From the NCBI GenBank assembly GCA_037039685.1, contig JAWNGF010000014.1:62001-126000 (forward strand): a stretch of DNA of 64,000 nt, given 5' to 3'. The notes under the pieces are model-generated. The model did not search any database. It worked only from the letters and a program-made list of their open reading frames with translations, and was not told the DNA's origin. Below, piece by piece: positions 34,882-46,301 of this stretch. Position numbers and translations under genes: made by a program. Positions within the stretch are counted from its first letter, which is position 1, and the number at the start of each line of letters is the position of its first letter. This DNA comes from Ceratobasidium sp. AG-K (Eukaryota; Basidiomycota; Agaricomycetes; Cantharellales; Ceratobasidiaceae).

Positions 34882-37800
34882 ATGCAGACCCGTCCCCCAT
34901 CTTCCCCCGACTCGAATGAGCGTATTCAGATTGTCGACGAAAACAAAGAGTTTACGTACGTGAGCCGAATTGTTCACGGATTTCGTTGGAGCTGATGATT
35001 GTTTTTGGTACAGGAAGGAGCTAAATACGCAAATTACACGATGGGGACTTGGAGATGCTGGGTTCGGATATGATGTCGTTGCGGTTTTTGGGTCCCAGTC
35101 GACGGGAAAGTCGACGCTGTTGAATAGGCTGTTTGGGACGACATTTGATGTCATGGACGAGACTCAACGGCGACAGACGACCAAGGGTGAGCATAAAGTT
35201 ATTAAACACGTACAGGTAGTTAATATAATATTGAAGGTATCTGGATGTGTCGTGGAAAGGATATGAACGTGATGGTCATGGACGTAGAGGGTACCGATGG
35301 ACGTGAGCGAGGAGAGGACCAGGTTTGTCCGCTAAATGATTCTCCATAGATGTTAGCTCACGTCAATTAATAGGATTTCGAACGCAAATCCGCACTATTC
35401 TCACTCGCGTCGTCCGAGGTGCTCATCGTAAACTTGTGGGAACATCAAGTCGGACTGTACCAAGGTGCGCCTCATTTCCCAACATTATGGCCGTGCCTCC
35501 ACGTCAGACCGCACATCACCTCTGCGTCATCCTGTCAACCCTACCCCATTCAATCCCATCCCTCCCTAAACCCGCCTATTAATTCGTATTATTTGTTGCT
35601 TATCTCGTACTAACCCTTCTCCCTCGTGCAGGCGCGAACATGGGCCTCCTCAAGACCGTCTTTGAAGTCAACCTCTCGCTGTTCGGAAAGAGCAAAGGTT
35701 CCGACGGGTGGGTTAACTCTCCCCCTTGACGACGCTCCACTCACGCCTTCCACAGATCGGCCCAAAAAACGATGCTCCTGTTCGTCATCCGTGACCACGT
35801 CGGCGCAACCCCACTCTCCAACCTTTCGGCTACCCTTACGGCCGATATGAACAAAATTTGGGACGGTCTCGTCAAGGTACGCGCCACGACGTGTGCATGT
35901 GATTTTCGAACTAATCGCGGTCAATAGCCCGAAGGCCTGTCCCACTCGCTCCTCACTGACCACTTTGACCTTGCGTTTACCACCCTCTCACACAAAATCC
36001 TCTTACCTGAGAAGTTTGAGCAAGAGGTCCTCAATCTCCGCCAACGGTTCGCCGACCGGTGAGTTCATCTTTGGCCTGTGCGTGATTCTTGGAAGCTGAC
36101 GGCCTCGATATAGGACGCGTGAAGACTATGTTTTCAAACCCGCCTATCACAAGCGTATCCCCGCCGACGGTGTAGCGCATTACATGGAGGGCATTTGGGT
36201 GCGCCGAGTAACTTGATTCGCGTGCAATCGCTAATTATTCCTGGTTTTTGACTTTTGTGGTTCCTTGATGACGTATGCCCTGGTTGGATGACATGATGGC
36301 TGTTCGACCCTGACCTACACGTGATATTCTGGCATTTCTCCACGTTCCCCTGGATCTTTATATGTGACGATCTTGCTGGGTTTTTGCTCGCACGGTGGCG
36401 AACCGCTTCCTTCGTTGGGTTCACGAACATTATATCGCCGTTTTCTCGCTGCAACCTGGAACCGGCCACCGCTTCATCCCATATACTTGACTTGAACAGG
36501 AACAAGTTCAAACGAACAAGGATCTTGATCTTCCCACTCAACAAGAGCTCCTCGCCCAGTTCCGGTACGTCAAACTACTCTCGCGCCCGCTTCCGCTCTG
36601 ACCCCCGCCCACAGATGCGACGAAATCGCTGCCGTCGCATTGCAGGAATTCGATGCCGAGGCCAAGAGCACCCGCCGCCCGATTGAGAGCGGCAAGGTTG
36701 TCGAAGGCCTCGGTGGACTGATGGGATCATGGAAGGGCAATGCTTTGAGTGAGTTGAACCGACGTTTTGCTCAGAACCCCGCTCAATTATGATCTACGTG
36801 TAGCCCGCTTCGATCGGGATGCATCTCGGTATCATGCCGGCGTGTATCAGCGGAAGCGCGCCGACATGCTTCTTCAGCTCGATACCAAACTTGGTCCGCT
36901 CTTCATGGGTCAAGTGAAGAACCTGCACAAGTCGTGTTTGAGTACGTGTGATCCGCCCCGTTCTTTGGATGTGAACTTATTTTTTACTAGGCTCGTTCAA
37001 AAAGGAGGTGCTCGACGGCGTCAAGGTCGAAGGATACAGCTTTGCGGATGTTGTCGGTGGAGCGCGTGAAAAGTGGGAGGGGCGCTTCAGGGAGGGTGCA
37101 GCGGGTGCGTTAAGCTGGTTATTTAATCACAGTGTATTGAACTTGGCGCAGAGGCGCTGTTACCTGAGACCGATTGGTCGTACGAGGAGGAACTCGAGTT
37201 GCTCAAGCAAGAATTTGGTACCGTTTCCGACCAGCTCCGCACGGATGAGACCAAGAAGATGGTCAACAGCATCGAGGTAAGCTCGACTCCCCGATCATGA
37301 AGCTCATGCTGACGTCCACGTGCAGCGCAATATCAAGCGCCAGATTGTCGAACCTGTTGGCCTGCACTTGAACAAGCCCAAGATGGACATGTGGGATCGT
37401 CTCTTGGAAGAGTTCAAGGCCATGCTCGAAAAGGCCGAAAAAACCTATGTTCTCAAGGCCAAGAGTGAGTTGTTCGCTTCTCATGCCCAGCTTAGCTAAT
37501 CTGAGCCCTAGGCTTCAACTGCACCGACGAGGAAAACGAGGCTGCGCTCGTACAACTCCGCAAGCGTGCCTGGCTCGCGTTCCGCGCCAAGGTTGACGAG
37601 CAGACTGCCGATAATGTGTTGATGTCGATTCTGCGCACTCATTTCGAGGAAAAGTTCCGCTACGATGCGGCCGGTGTGCCTAGGGTGTGGCAACCGAGCG
37701 ATGACATTGATGGCGCATTCCGAGTTGCGCGGGATGATGTGGGTTCCACTATCCATATCATTATCCAAGACGTCACTGACATCACTCTCAGACGTTGAAA

Positions 37801-38493
37801 TACATCCCACTTTACGGCAAGATACAACCTCAAGATCCCACTCTCGAGGTCTCGCTCCCCTCGGATACCGAGGCTGACACACTCACGGGCGAAAACGAAT
37901 TTGACTTCCCCGCCACACTCATCGTCCTCACCGCTTCCAAGCAAGCCGACATCAACGCCCGGTTCCGACGAGACGCCGACGCGTACTATGTCGAGGCCAA
38001 GCGAAGCACCGTTTCGAGCGTCGCGCAGATCCCGGTGTGGATGTATGGCGTACTCGTCGTGCTCGGGTGGAACGAGGCGATGTTTGTGTTGTTTAACCCA
38101 CTGTACTTCACGATGCTCTTGATGGGATTGCTGAGCACGTGAGTTGTACATCATTTCTCCACCGTAATCCTTGACTGACCTGTATTTGCAGGTGGGTCAT
38201 CCTCCAGCTAAACCTAGCGGGACCGTTGTTTGCTATTTTCCGCACAATCAGTGGCGAGGTAAGCATCCCTCCCTCCGTTTTGATTACATATAATAACACG
38301 TCTGGTTCAGGTTCAGCGGCAAGCGAGCGACCGCTTGCGCGAGCATTTCCAACAGCCTGTCGCGGTTGAAAACGGCAAGCCTGCCATGTCTCGCAACGCC
38401 TCGCGCGCGAGCAACATGACCCGCACCGATTCGTATGGTGGCACGCCCGCGATGGAGCGTCAACTCTCGTTTTCGGATCTAAAGGAGATGTGA
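34882..38493 (+). CDS. SEY1: SEY1 / RHD3-type ER membrane-fusion GTPase, 18 exons
   Basis: Eighteen exons can be followed from ATG 34882 to TGA 38491-38493. The GTPase domain shows G1 [13 protein letters not shown], the switch segment [10 protein letters not shown]3 [14 protein letters not shown] and the base-binding loop VIRDHVG. A long helical middle domain contains [17 protein letters not shown]. Near the C-terminus is the membrane hairpin ([20 protein letters not shown] and then [11 protein letters not shown] with [16 protein letters not shown]), with a short Ser/Arg tail ending LSFSDLKEM. Sey1 is a dynamin-like GTPase that fuses ER tubules, the fungal counterpart of atlastin (established). 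Start chosen: the ATG in [14 protein letters not shown], 38 bases into the usual N-terminal helix. One intron (about 36199-36500, after YMEGIW) is near 300 nt, far longer than the others. All other introns are short. The gene appears complete. Confidence 0.95.
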
Positions 38494-38951
38494 GGGTTGT
38501 CATAGATGCTGCTGGTCGGTTTCCGTTGTATATGATTGTCTTTTTGTTGTGGATATAGTAATGTTTTGTATGTGGTTTCTTGCATGCGTCGCATATATCT
38601 AGAATTTCTTTGAACAACTCGGGGATCTTGTGGTTGGTGGGGCTGTTAGTCTCAACCAGCCATAAGATGAGCGGGTGAACATAAAGCGTGGTCAGAAGCG
38701 GGGTTCGAGTCGCATGGCGCAATGCCTTGTAGAATTAAATGGCCAAGTTTGGCTGTCCAGGGCGCATACATTCAGCAAAATGAGAATAGCGCTTGTGCCA
38801 AAGCCGATAGATGCCACAAATTCATGATGGTAGCCGACCTTCGCTCGTTTGCTTATTCGGGCCTTTTAGTAAGGTGGAACTTCATGAGACCGCAATCAAT
38901 ATTCTAGTCTATCTTGGGGTACAGGATACATTTGGACATTGATTCGTTTCC
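38494..38951. other. Convergent 3' flanks of SEY1 and the amidase
   Basis: The 458 bases between two genes that point at each other hold no supported coding sequence. A motif resembling a tRNA T-arm (ggggttcgagtc near 38700) has no matching cloverleaf. Confidence 0.45.
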
Positions 38952-41006
38952 CTACTTCTCAAATCGCGACACCGCTTCTTCAATCACATTGAGAATTCCC
39001 AAAAGTCGCTCTTCCTGCAGCCGTTGACCGACAAGCTGTAGACCTACTGGTGCACCATGATAGGTCTCCGGGTTCCATTCCGCACGAATCACTTCTTCCA
39101 CAGGGTTTCGAGCTGCAGGTTGCTCGGGTGCTTGGGCAGGATCCCACGTGGTAGCATCGAGCGGCTTTCCCGAAGGGAAGACCAGAGCCGGATGGTCAAT
39201 CAAGTTCCAGTAGATGCTATAGCCCAACCACTTGGATGTACCATGCGGCGGCGCAAGGGTAGCTGCCGCTGGAGTGAGGAGGGCATCAACTGGACGAGAC
39301 TGCTTGGAACGTGCGGCGGTTGCGTTCCAGTGCTTCAGCGCACGAGCTCTAAACTCGTCACGCCGGACGTTGGCCTCCCAAGATTGTGCGAGGGTATGAG
39401 GGCCAGATTTTTCGACGTAATCAAGTATGCCTTGGAGTATGGGTGTCGCGGGTTCGCCAGATTCGCTCAGGATGTCTCGTACGGCTTTGCCACCGTCTAA
39501 TAGAACGAGTTTTACCTATCCAACGATGTGTGAATACTCAATATGTGTGTACTGCTCTGCCTACTTACTGCTAGATCAACCGCTTCTAGTTGTTCCATCG
39601 GCTCCCACTCGACAACTTCGTGTCCAGCAGCCAGAAGCGCGTCGCGCGTCTTCCTGAGACGGTTGGCAATAGGCGGATGGGGAGCCACTATCCCATCGTC
39701 GCTCATCAAACCAATCACCAAGCGCTTAGGGAGTGTCTCGTTTCTGTTGAGGGCGACGTCCGAGTTCCAAGGCATGGGGAGTGTGTAGTAGTCTGTCTCC
39801 CATGGTCGAGACTGAGAAACCACTCGGAAATATAGCTCAATGTCCCTCGCCGAGCGGGCCAAGGGGCCTAACAGGAAGTGTCAGTTTAGCTGGAAATTAA
39901 TTATATTATTACCCACCGAAAGCCCCGTTGATGTTGTCCATTCCCTTGTATGTCTCGAGAAGTACGCCGACGGGGAATCGCCGAGCAGAGGGGACCAATG
40001 TGTACAAGCCTTGCGCGGATGCCGGGAGCCTGGTCATATACGCCGTATCAACACTCCAATCAGGACTCATCGCTGCAGCAAGAATAACCATACCTCTGAT
40101 AGTGTGCGTCATCAAGTATTGTCGAACAAAATATGAATAATACCATCATTAGGTGCTCATTGGGTTGATCCTTACGATGCACTCACCAATGACCCCCCAA
40201 TGTCCGAACCTACTCCCAGAAGACTGCCTCTACTTCCTATCAGAGCCCCTTCACCACCGCTACTCCCACAAGAAGTTAAGTCCCGATTGAATGGATTTTT
40301 AGTCGTTCCATAGATATTAGATACCGTCTCGGTTCCTGTTGTAAAAATTGTATTTAACCCCAGGCCCCATATAGATCCTGCTGGTGGGTTGCTTACCCAG
40401 AGACGCGATTGGGTTAGTGGTCTTGGCATAGAAGACTGCACCCGCCGCTCGAAGAATCCCAACGACAGTTGCATCTTGCTCAGCAAGCTTTTTCCCAGCC
40501 CAAGCTGTATAGCCTGTTGCGGTGTCTTCGCCCTTGACTGAGATATGATCCTTGATGCTAATTGGGACGCCATGCAGCGGTCCAACCACTTTTCCAGTTC
40601 TCGCAAGGTGATCGTCGAGCTCCTTTGCACGCGCCAAGGCAGAATCAAACATGATCTCGGTCAGACAGTTTGTCAGTTCCTGAGCCGCATATGCTGCTTT
40701 ACAGAACGCAGTGGTGACCTCGAAGGCCGAGCACTCCCGGGCAGCAAGACGCTCGACAAGGCTAGTGACATCGGAAGCCAGGAACGAGCGCTCCCTTTCC
40801 GAGAGACGCACATGAGTGAGGACTGCGACATTCTTTTGAGAGGGCGGAGGGAGCAGATCGCCGAGGCTCCACTGAGAGTACAGCTGCATGCGGGCGGTGC
40901 GATCGTTCCGCTTGCGTGTGGCCGACTCCTGCCATGATAAATTGGCCTCCTTGGTCTGGGAAGTATCAAGCACGGAATTTTGAGTAGCAGAATCCCGAAG
41001 AGACAT
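38952..41006 (-). CDS. Amidase-signature family hydrolase (acetamidase/FAAH-like)
   Basis: Minus-strand gene from ATG 41006 to TAG 38952, several exons. The amidase signature is visible: [12 protein letters not shown] with the catalytic Lys, [14 protein letters not shown] with the cis-Ser, and VGSDIGGSL with the nucleophile Ser. Further family landmarks are [34 protein letters not shown] and the C-terminal [19 protein letters not shown]. Such enzymes hydrolyse primary or fatty-acid amides in the cytosol (family knowledge). One splice is awkward. The best donor after GGSL (gtgagt) does not keep frame with [10 protein letters not shown], but a second donor (gtaagg) a few codons on does, adding VSAS. 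The first glycine of the usual GGSS motif is Cys here. It converges on SEY1 and is divergent from the small Vap-like gene at 42235. The rest looks intact, so I call it functional with that caveat. Confidence 0.85.
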
Positions 41007-42234
41007 TATTAACGTAAGCCTGAGGGTATGGTCGTCAGCGAGTGGGAGTGCCAGTGCCCAGTAAGCGGCCGCACGCGCGCCTTTTTATCTCCTAGGAAAT
41101 AGGATTATGGATATCCTTGCCCTTCCGCAGCGACCCAAAATAGTTCACACCACGCCCATCCTTTCGGGCAATGACCATAAAGAGCGGCCGAATGCCCGGT
41201 GTCTCAATAAACGGGCTTCCAACCCCGAAGCGAACCATAGGAATTGATGATGCGATGGAATGGATCATGGATACATTGATAGGATCCAGCTCGGATATAT
41301 TTGATCTTGGTCTGCATCAGCTCTGGTACGCTGCCCAACGCCGTTCGTGCCCGAGAGAGGCGGAAGCTGTTCGTGGATCGTCCAAAATATAGTGGTCACA
41401 TGACCCCAGGATTTATCCTGGTTCAGGGTCAATCGGCCACACCCACCCGGCCGATCGCGCTCGACGATACATCCGAACACAACCATCGATGCGCCGGATA
41501 GGGTAGTGATATAGAGCGGACTTCCTGGTGGCTCGCGTGAGAACCCCATGGTAGAAATAAAGCCGGGGAGCGAACGGACTGAGCGCTTTGCGGTTGGTGC
41601 CTACTAGCTGTCATCGAGTTACCGGCTCGGCACAGGCACATCCGGTTAAGCTGCCAGGGAATTTTAATTTCCTCCAATCGAAATTGTGATAGTTCAGTTG
41701 CTGTCTTCCTGCTAATTGCCGATATATACCCTCTAATCCGCTACCGTCCATATCTTCATAACCCGACTAGCTGCAGGCGTAGTATATCACCCCGTTATAC
41801 ATATATATATAGAGCTAAAAATTATCTAGCTAGGACTTTCGTAAATACTACCTAATGGGGGATCTAAAGGTGTGTGGGGATAATGCAATGTCAGGACGAA
41901 ATATCTACTGTCACTTTGCAACTCGACAGGTTTGACTGCACCGTGACAGTACTGTAACCCGGTGGCAGCTTTCTCCGGATCTGCCTCCGCTTCAAGCTAC
42001 CACCGCTACCACCGCTACCACAAGGCGCGTCGACTCGGCACTCACATTACCGCCTCGGGAATGAATAGACACTTGAGTTCCGGCGAATCAAGTGAGCCAA
42101 TGTAGAGCGACCGAGAGTCGCTTAGGCGCTCAGCAACGTATTTAAACCCGAGCGCGCTCGCATTGCTTCCCTAACTCAGGCCCCCTACAACAAATAGTCT
42201 ATCCCGCCATCCACACTACCTTCGCACAGTTTCA
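41007..42234. other. Divergent promoter region, amidase and Vap-like gene
   Basis: 1.2 kb with no supported gene. Contains a short tandem repeat of ctaccaccg units (about 41997-42021), an AT-rich stretch with atatatata (about 41800) and, toward the right, a TATA-like box upstream of the gene at 42235. Confidence 0.45.
42139..42146 (+). promoter_or_regulatory. TATA-like box TATTTAAA
   Basis: Lies 89 bases before ATG 42235 and is followed by a pyrimidine-rich leader with caacaaat. This is typical spacing for a strongly expressed short fungal gene. Assigned by sequence and position only. Confidence 0.4.
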
Positions 42235-42799
42235 ATGTCCGTTGTCGATACCTCTCTCCGCGCTCTCGGCTCCGGTTTTACTCAAAGTTCCGATGCCAAA
42301 TTTAGCGTTGCATCTCTCGGACTGTGGACTAGCGTGCAGGTCACTTCTGATCCACTTAAAAAGCGATTCGATGGGACATCTTGGGGAATCGCGTTTCCCG
42401 GAGGTAAGAGTCCGGTTCAAGCATTGAATGCATAAATTTAGCTGAATTTTGAATTCACTGGTTTTAGGAGGTTACAGCTCTGGTACACTCCACTACGATG
42501 ATTTGGATCGACTCAGTTCGGTCACCTCATACGACGTCGAAGGCACAGCTATCTACGTGTTGGTTCACTTCAAGGACGATACTGGGATTGTTGGAACCGT
42601 ATGTTGATTCCCAGGATTATTGTTGCGCTCCATTGTATTGATGCTTTCGTTACCTCTAAATAATGTGGCTCTAGTACCAGGGTGAGAGCTAAAAAAATTC
42701 CTTAATCATTGCATCAGTCTAATTCTATTCTCAATAGGACTTGCTATCAGCACTGCTGTCGGGGTTACTACCGGTTCAGGAAACTGGGTAAACTTTTAG
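42235..42799 (+). CDS. Small beta-rich protein resembling the VapA/VapB fold family
   Basis: Exons 42235-42403, 42468-42598, 42675-42681 (only 7 nt) and 42738-42799 join to 122 aa. The protein has alternating hydrophobic strands and Gly-rich turns: WGIAFPGGGYSSGTLHYDDL, YDVEGTAIYVLVHFKDDTGI, YQGLAISTAVGVTTGSGNW. Order and spacing recall the C-terminal beta-barrel of Rhodococcus virulence-associated proteins (a GG-x-GTL-Y-DDL strand pair, then the -F-D--G turn and a final G-GSG-W). This is pattern memory, not a search result. No signal peptide is seen, and the N-terminus MSVVDTSLRALGSGF is not hydrophobic. The gene is divergent from the amidase and has its own TATA-like box. If the resemblance fails, it is an orphan beta-barrel-like protein. 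The gene model itself is well supported. Confidence 0.7.
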
Positions 42800-43796
42800 T
42801 GAGCTACAAGGACGGATGGTACTTGCAATAATTATATGAGGGGCTATTCGCGGTTCAAAGAATACATACATGGTCATACTTATTTAGGAATGTTTCTGGC
42901 AATGCTATAAGAATCTTAGATAAGATGATAACTCAATTTTGAGCGTTACGGCTCAATAAATTTCCTGCATATATCTAGTACCCCCCCCCCCCCCCACGCC
43001 CGGTAATGTCCAGATACAGCATTTGCGAACTTCTTGCCCAGAGCGTGAGTTTTGAACACCCTGAATACTTTTCAGGTAAGTGCGAATTCAACATTTTCAC
43101 ATCGTATGGTTCCGAGACTTTTTCTGCCACGTTGCGGTGACAGAGACAAGGCCGTCTCGGAGATGGTGCGTCTTGTGGCAACGCTAGCGCCGAGCGGAGT
43201 ATTCTCTCGGATACCAAACGAGGTGCATCGATCAAGATCAAGAGTTGCAAAACTGCCCTGGGGTGCCTACTAGTATGTCGTCCACAAATGCTCTAGAATT
43301 CGTTTGACTTATATGTGAAATCAAAAACTACTTCCATAGGGGAATCGGCAAGTACTTCATTATATGTAAGCATATATAGCGATACACTGTTCCCACATAT
43401 ACCCAACTGGCCACAGCTGGATACAGTGTCCTTGCCGCAGGCCCTCCGGAAGCAGTACGGCTAAGATGTTGCAATAATATACAATAGGCCCAGATCTGGA
43501 ATCAAAAAGGCTATTTGCGCCTGTGCGACAATACTGGACATTGGCAAGTTTTTTTTTTTCTGCGAAATATGGCCTGGCTCCAGGCAGGCAACAGGACTCC
43601 CGTACTCCGAAGATATCGGTTGAGTCTTGAGCCCCGTGCACCTATTGGCCCAGTAAGTTCTTCAAAACTCCAAAAGCTCTTTTTGTCACGCCTCAGGAGC
43701 ATATACGTTATATGAACCGGCGACTATTTCAAACTATTCATTCACACGTTCCCTGACCCTATTTATACAACGACTAATTGCCCTTCGAGCTAGCCC
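42800..43796. other. Intergenic with poly(C) and poly(T) tracts
   Basis: No gene found. A C15 run starts near 42982 and a run of about 12 T lies near 43548. Short frames opposite each other have no domain. The right end is the 3' flank of the ferritin-like gene. Confidence 0.45.
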
Positions 43797-45160
43797 CTAC
43801 AGCAGACTACCCACATCGAACAGACTATCCACCAATTGCTTTGCCCCATTGACGCTTTTCTCTTCAGGGTACTCCTCTGCGGCCTCTCTAACCCGATCTT
43901 TCAGCTGCTGTAAGGCAGCCTTGGGCGACTCGAAAGCGTAGAAATTAAACGGTGGAGCAGCATTGCGGCCGTTTTCGAGGGGTTGAGTGACGAGGAATTC
44001 AGCAAGCCTACTTATGACTGGCATGATAGACATGACGTTGCCATTGAGCCCATCTCGGTCAGTTCCGTTATAACTCCACCCAGTTTCAATCGACAACAGT
44101 AAATACGAGTACTGTGAAGGGATGTTTGATCAGCATATATACCTAGAGGCCACTTCAGAGATACCATACCGCGGCGTCCGATGCCAACATGACCTAGCCA
44201 GATTGGTTAGTTTTGACAATACAATAATCGGTCTAGGCGTCTGACCTTGTGTATCTTTTGTCCCTCGTATTTCGAAGTAACAGGATCATTAATCACAGGG
44301 TGGCAATCAATAGGCACATCGTTGAGCATCCGTTGGAATTTTGCGTAATGCGACTCAGCCCCCCCATCGGGACCGCCTTCACCTTGCTCGACAATGAGGG
44401 TCAAAGCTTGTCGTGCAGCGTCGATACCGAGTATCGTTGCTATTCCATCCTCAAACCACACACTTTCGTCAAACTGTTTGTGAGCGGTGGATTGATCGAA
44501 AAGAGCCTCTTTTTTGATCTCATACAAGGCGTCGAGGCCTAGAAAGAGGAGCTGTTAGAAACCCCTTGTAGAACCTAACAAAAAAGGAAAACACCTAACC
44601 TTTCCTAACATCTGCATAAAATTCGCCGATCGAATGATATTGGTTCAACAGGCCAGCTACCTTCGGTGCTGGTTTCTCAAGCTAGAGACACTGTGAGCTA
44701 CAGTTTGCTCGCGGTGGACACCACTCACATCAATAAACGATCGGATATTGTCATCGGTAGCCTCGGCGAGATTCAATGGAGTCTCCTCGAAGAAGATTTT
44801 GGTGGGATACTTAGGCACATAAAGAGCACCGTATAGCTTCGGCTGACCACCAATCGCGCACATGATATTGCCCGCGAGAGCCAGGTGGAGCATCTCTTGT
44901 TTGACAATTTCTATTCAAGGGTTTCGGGTTAGTACTTGGTTGTAGGTTAACCAGTCATGGCGAAAGGATCTACCAAAGAGGTCGCCCCTGGCTCGCGCAC
45001 TGCGATCCTTCATAGAATAGTAAGGGAAGAGATAGAGTGGAATAGTGTGCAACTCCAACAAGAGCGCCGTTTGCATACGCGAATGTAGTTGTTGCAACCC
45101 ATCAGGTGCTTCCCAGTTTCCTTTGTCGCGTGGGGGGTCGTAGAGCTCGTCTGAAGACAT
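43797..45160 (-). CDS. Ferritin-like / iminophenyl-pyruvate dimer synthase-type protein
   Basis: Minus-strand gene of about six exons from ATG 45160 (MSSDELYDPPRDKGNWEAPD) to the stop at 43797. Early helices read LLELHTIPLYLFPYYSM and, after an intron, EIVKQEMLHLALAGNIMCAI with GG, the E and E-x-x-H pattern of the ferritin-like domain of VioB/RebD-type proteins. The middle is helical (VAGLLNQYHSIGEFYADVRK, LILIVEQ-like AALTLIVEQGEGG region) and the end includes FNFYAFESPKAALQQLKDRV. VioB/RebD enzymes couple two indole-imine pyruvates in bacterial violacein and rebeccamycin synthesis. Fungal members have no assigned reaction, so an oxidative, metal-dependent role is only inferred. The gene looks complete. 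No other indole-pigment genes are near it. It lies beside the secreted protease gene. Confidence 0.75.
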
Positions 45161-46301
45161 ACAGAGGGATTGAACTGAGTTGAGTGATCACGACTGAGCT
45201 CCAAGGTTTTATACCCAGAGGGAAGGCGATAAAGTGCCTTGCGACTTCGGATCCAGTATTTTCAGGCGCCCCAAAAATGCGAGCCGTGTATCGCACTAGG
45301 CACTCGCTGTTCCATCTAGGCTCACCTTCAAGAAATTCAACCCTGGCGGAATGCTCTAGCCGGTGGGTACAACACACAGTCGAGTCTAATCTTTGCACTT
45401 CCTTGAATGTAAATTTGGAAACATCTTGTCATGAGACACACGGTTCTGGTCCAAATGTTAATTGGGGGTCTTGGCCCTCTCCAAGGTTGGTTGGATTTCC
45501 TTTACAGTTTACGGGCGACAGCACCTCCCAAAGAGCTTCGGTGGTCCGCAGTGACCGGATCCAATAGCAGAGCGCCCATAACACATGTTTATATGCATGG
45601 ACGACCAAAAAACAAAAAGACCAGCAGATGATTCGAGATGTGAACATACGCCCCATTTTTTTCTGGGTGCTTCCGGTGCTTGATAATGCTTCAGGTGCTA
45701 TAACCGGTCCCGGCAACCGTCCGCGCGGCAATTTCCGTCGACAGGTGACAAGCTGGACCAACAGCAATTCCGCCATTACCCCACGGCTGTACGTACTTGT
45801 ACTTGTTAGGTAGTGCGGTCTCGGTCCAGGCAACTACCCCGTCTAGATCGAAAGAGGAGTATGCCCACTGCTCGTTGAGCCAATGCAATCGATTGTACAT
45901 CCGACATCGCACCTTCAAAGGCGATACGAGACCAGAAGTGCGTGTTACACAGCTAGGCTGGGCCGCTATCTATCTGTGCCTGGGCAATATAAGTGCCATA
46001 GGGGCTTCAGCGGATATACAATGGGTATGATTGGCTTACTGCAGAGACGTAATTCGAACCTTTATCCTGGGGCAAACCTGAATTTACTGGGGTCCCAGCC
46101 AGGGGTTAATTATGGGATAAGCTTACCGATAGAAATGTTTTTAAATTTGTCAAGTTCGGAGATCTTGTCGGTTAGGTCCATCGCAAACAGCTATCGTACG
46201 TCTGTAGTTAAATTTAAGAATACTGTGGCGCTGGCCAATCTATTTCAGCACACAAAGATTACACAAAGGGCTGGAGCCGATATGATACGACACTGATGCG
46301 A
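45161..46301. other. Intergenic between ferritin-like and M36 genes, with one possible relic
   Basis: Most of this 1.1 kb has no coding signal. A minus-strand frame at 45918-45691 stands out and is listed separately. The left part is the promoter of the ferritin-like gene. Confidence 0.35.
45691..45918 (-). CDS. Orphan exon or gene relic, unknown
   Basis: Minus-strand frame reading NRLHWLNEQWAYSSFDLDGV, then AWTETALPNKYKYVQPWGNG, ending in TGYST. Its Trp/Tyr-rich composition is protein-like. I find no neighbouring exons and no family I recognise. It could be the last exon of a lost gene. Confidence 0.25.
   Translation of the reverse strand: MKVRCRMYNRLHWLNEQWAYSSFDLDGVVAWTETALPNKYKYVQPWGNGGIAVGPACHLSTEIAARTVAGTGYST

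Noticed and set aside
38660..38735. tRNA-like T-arm (ggggttcgagtc)
   Set aside because: No acceptor-stem pairing, D-arm or anticodon arm could be built around it on either strand.
42982..42997. C15 tract (and a similar one near 1911)
   Set aside because: Simple homopolymer runs with no flanking duplication or structure. Noted only as possible sequencing-error hot spots.
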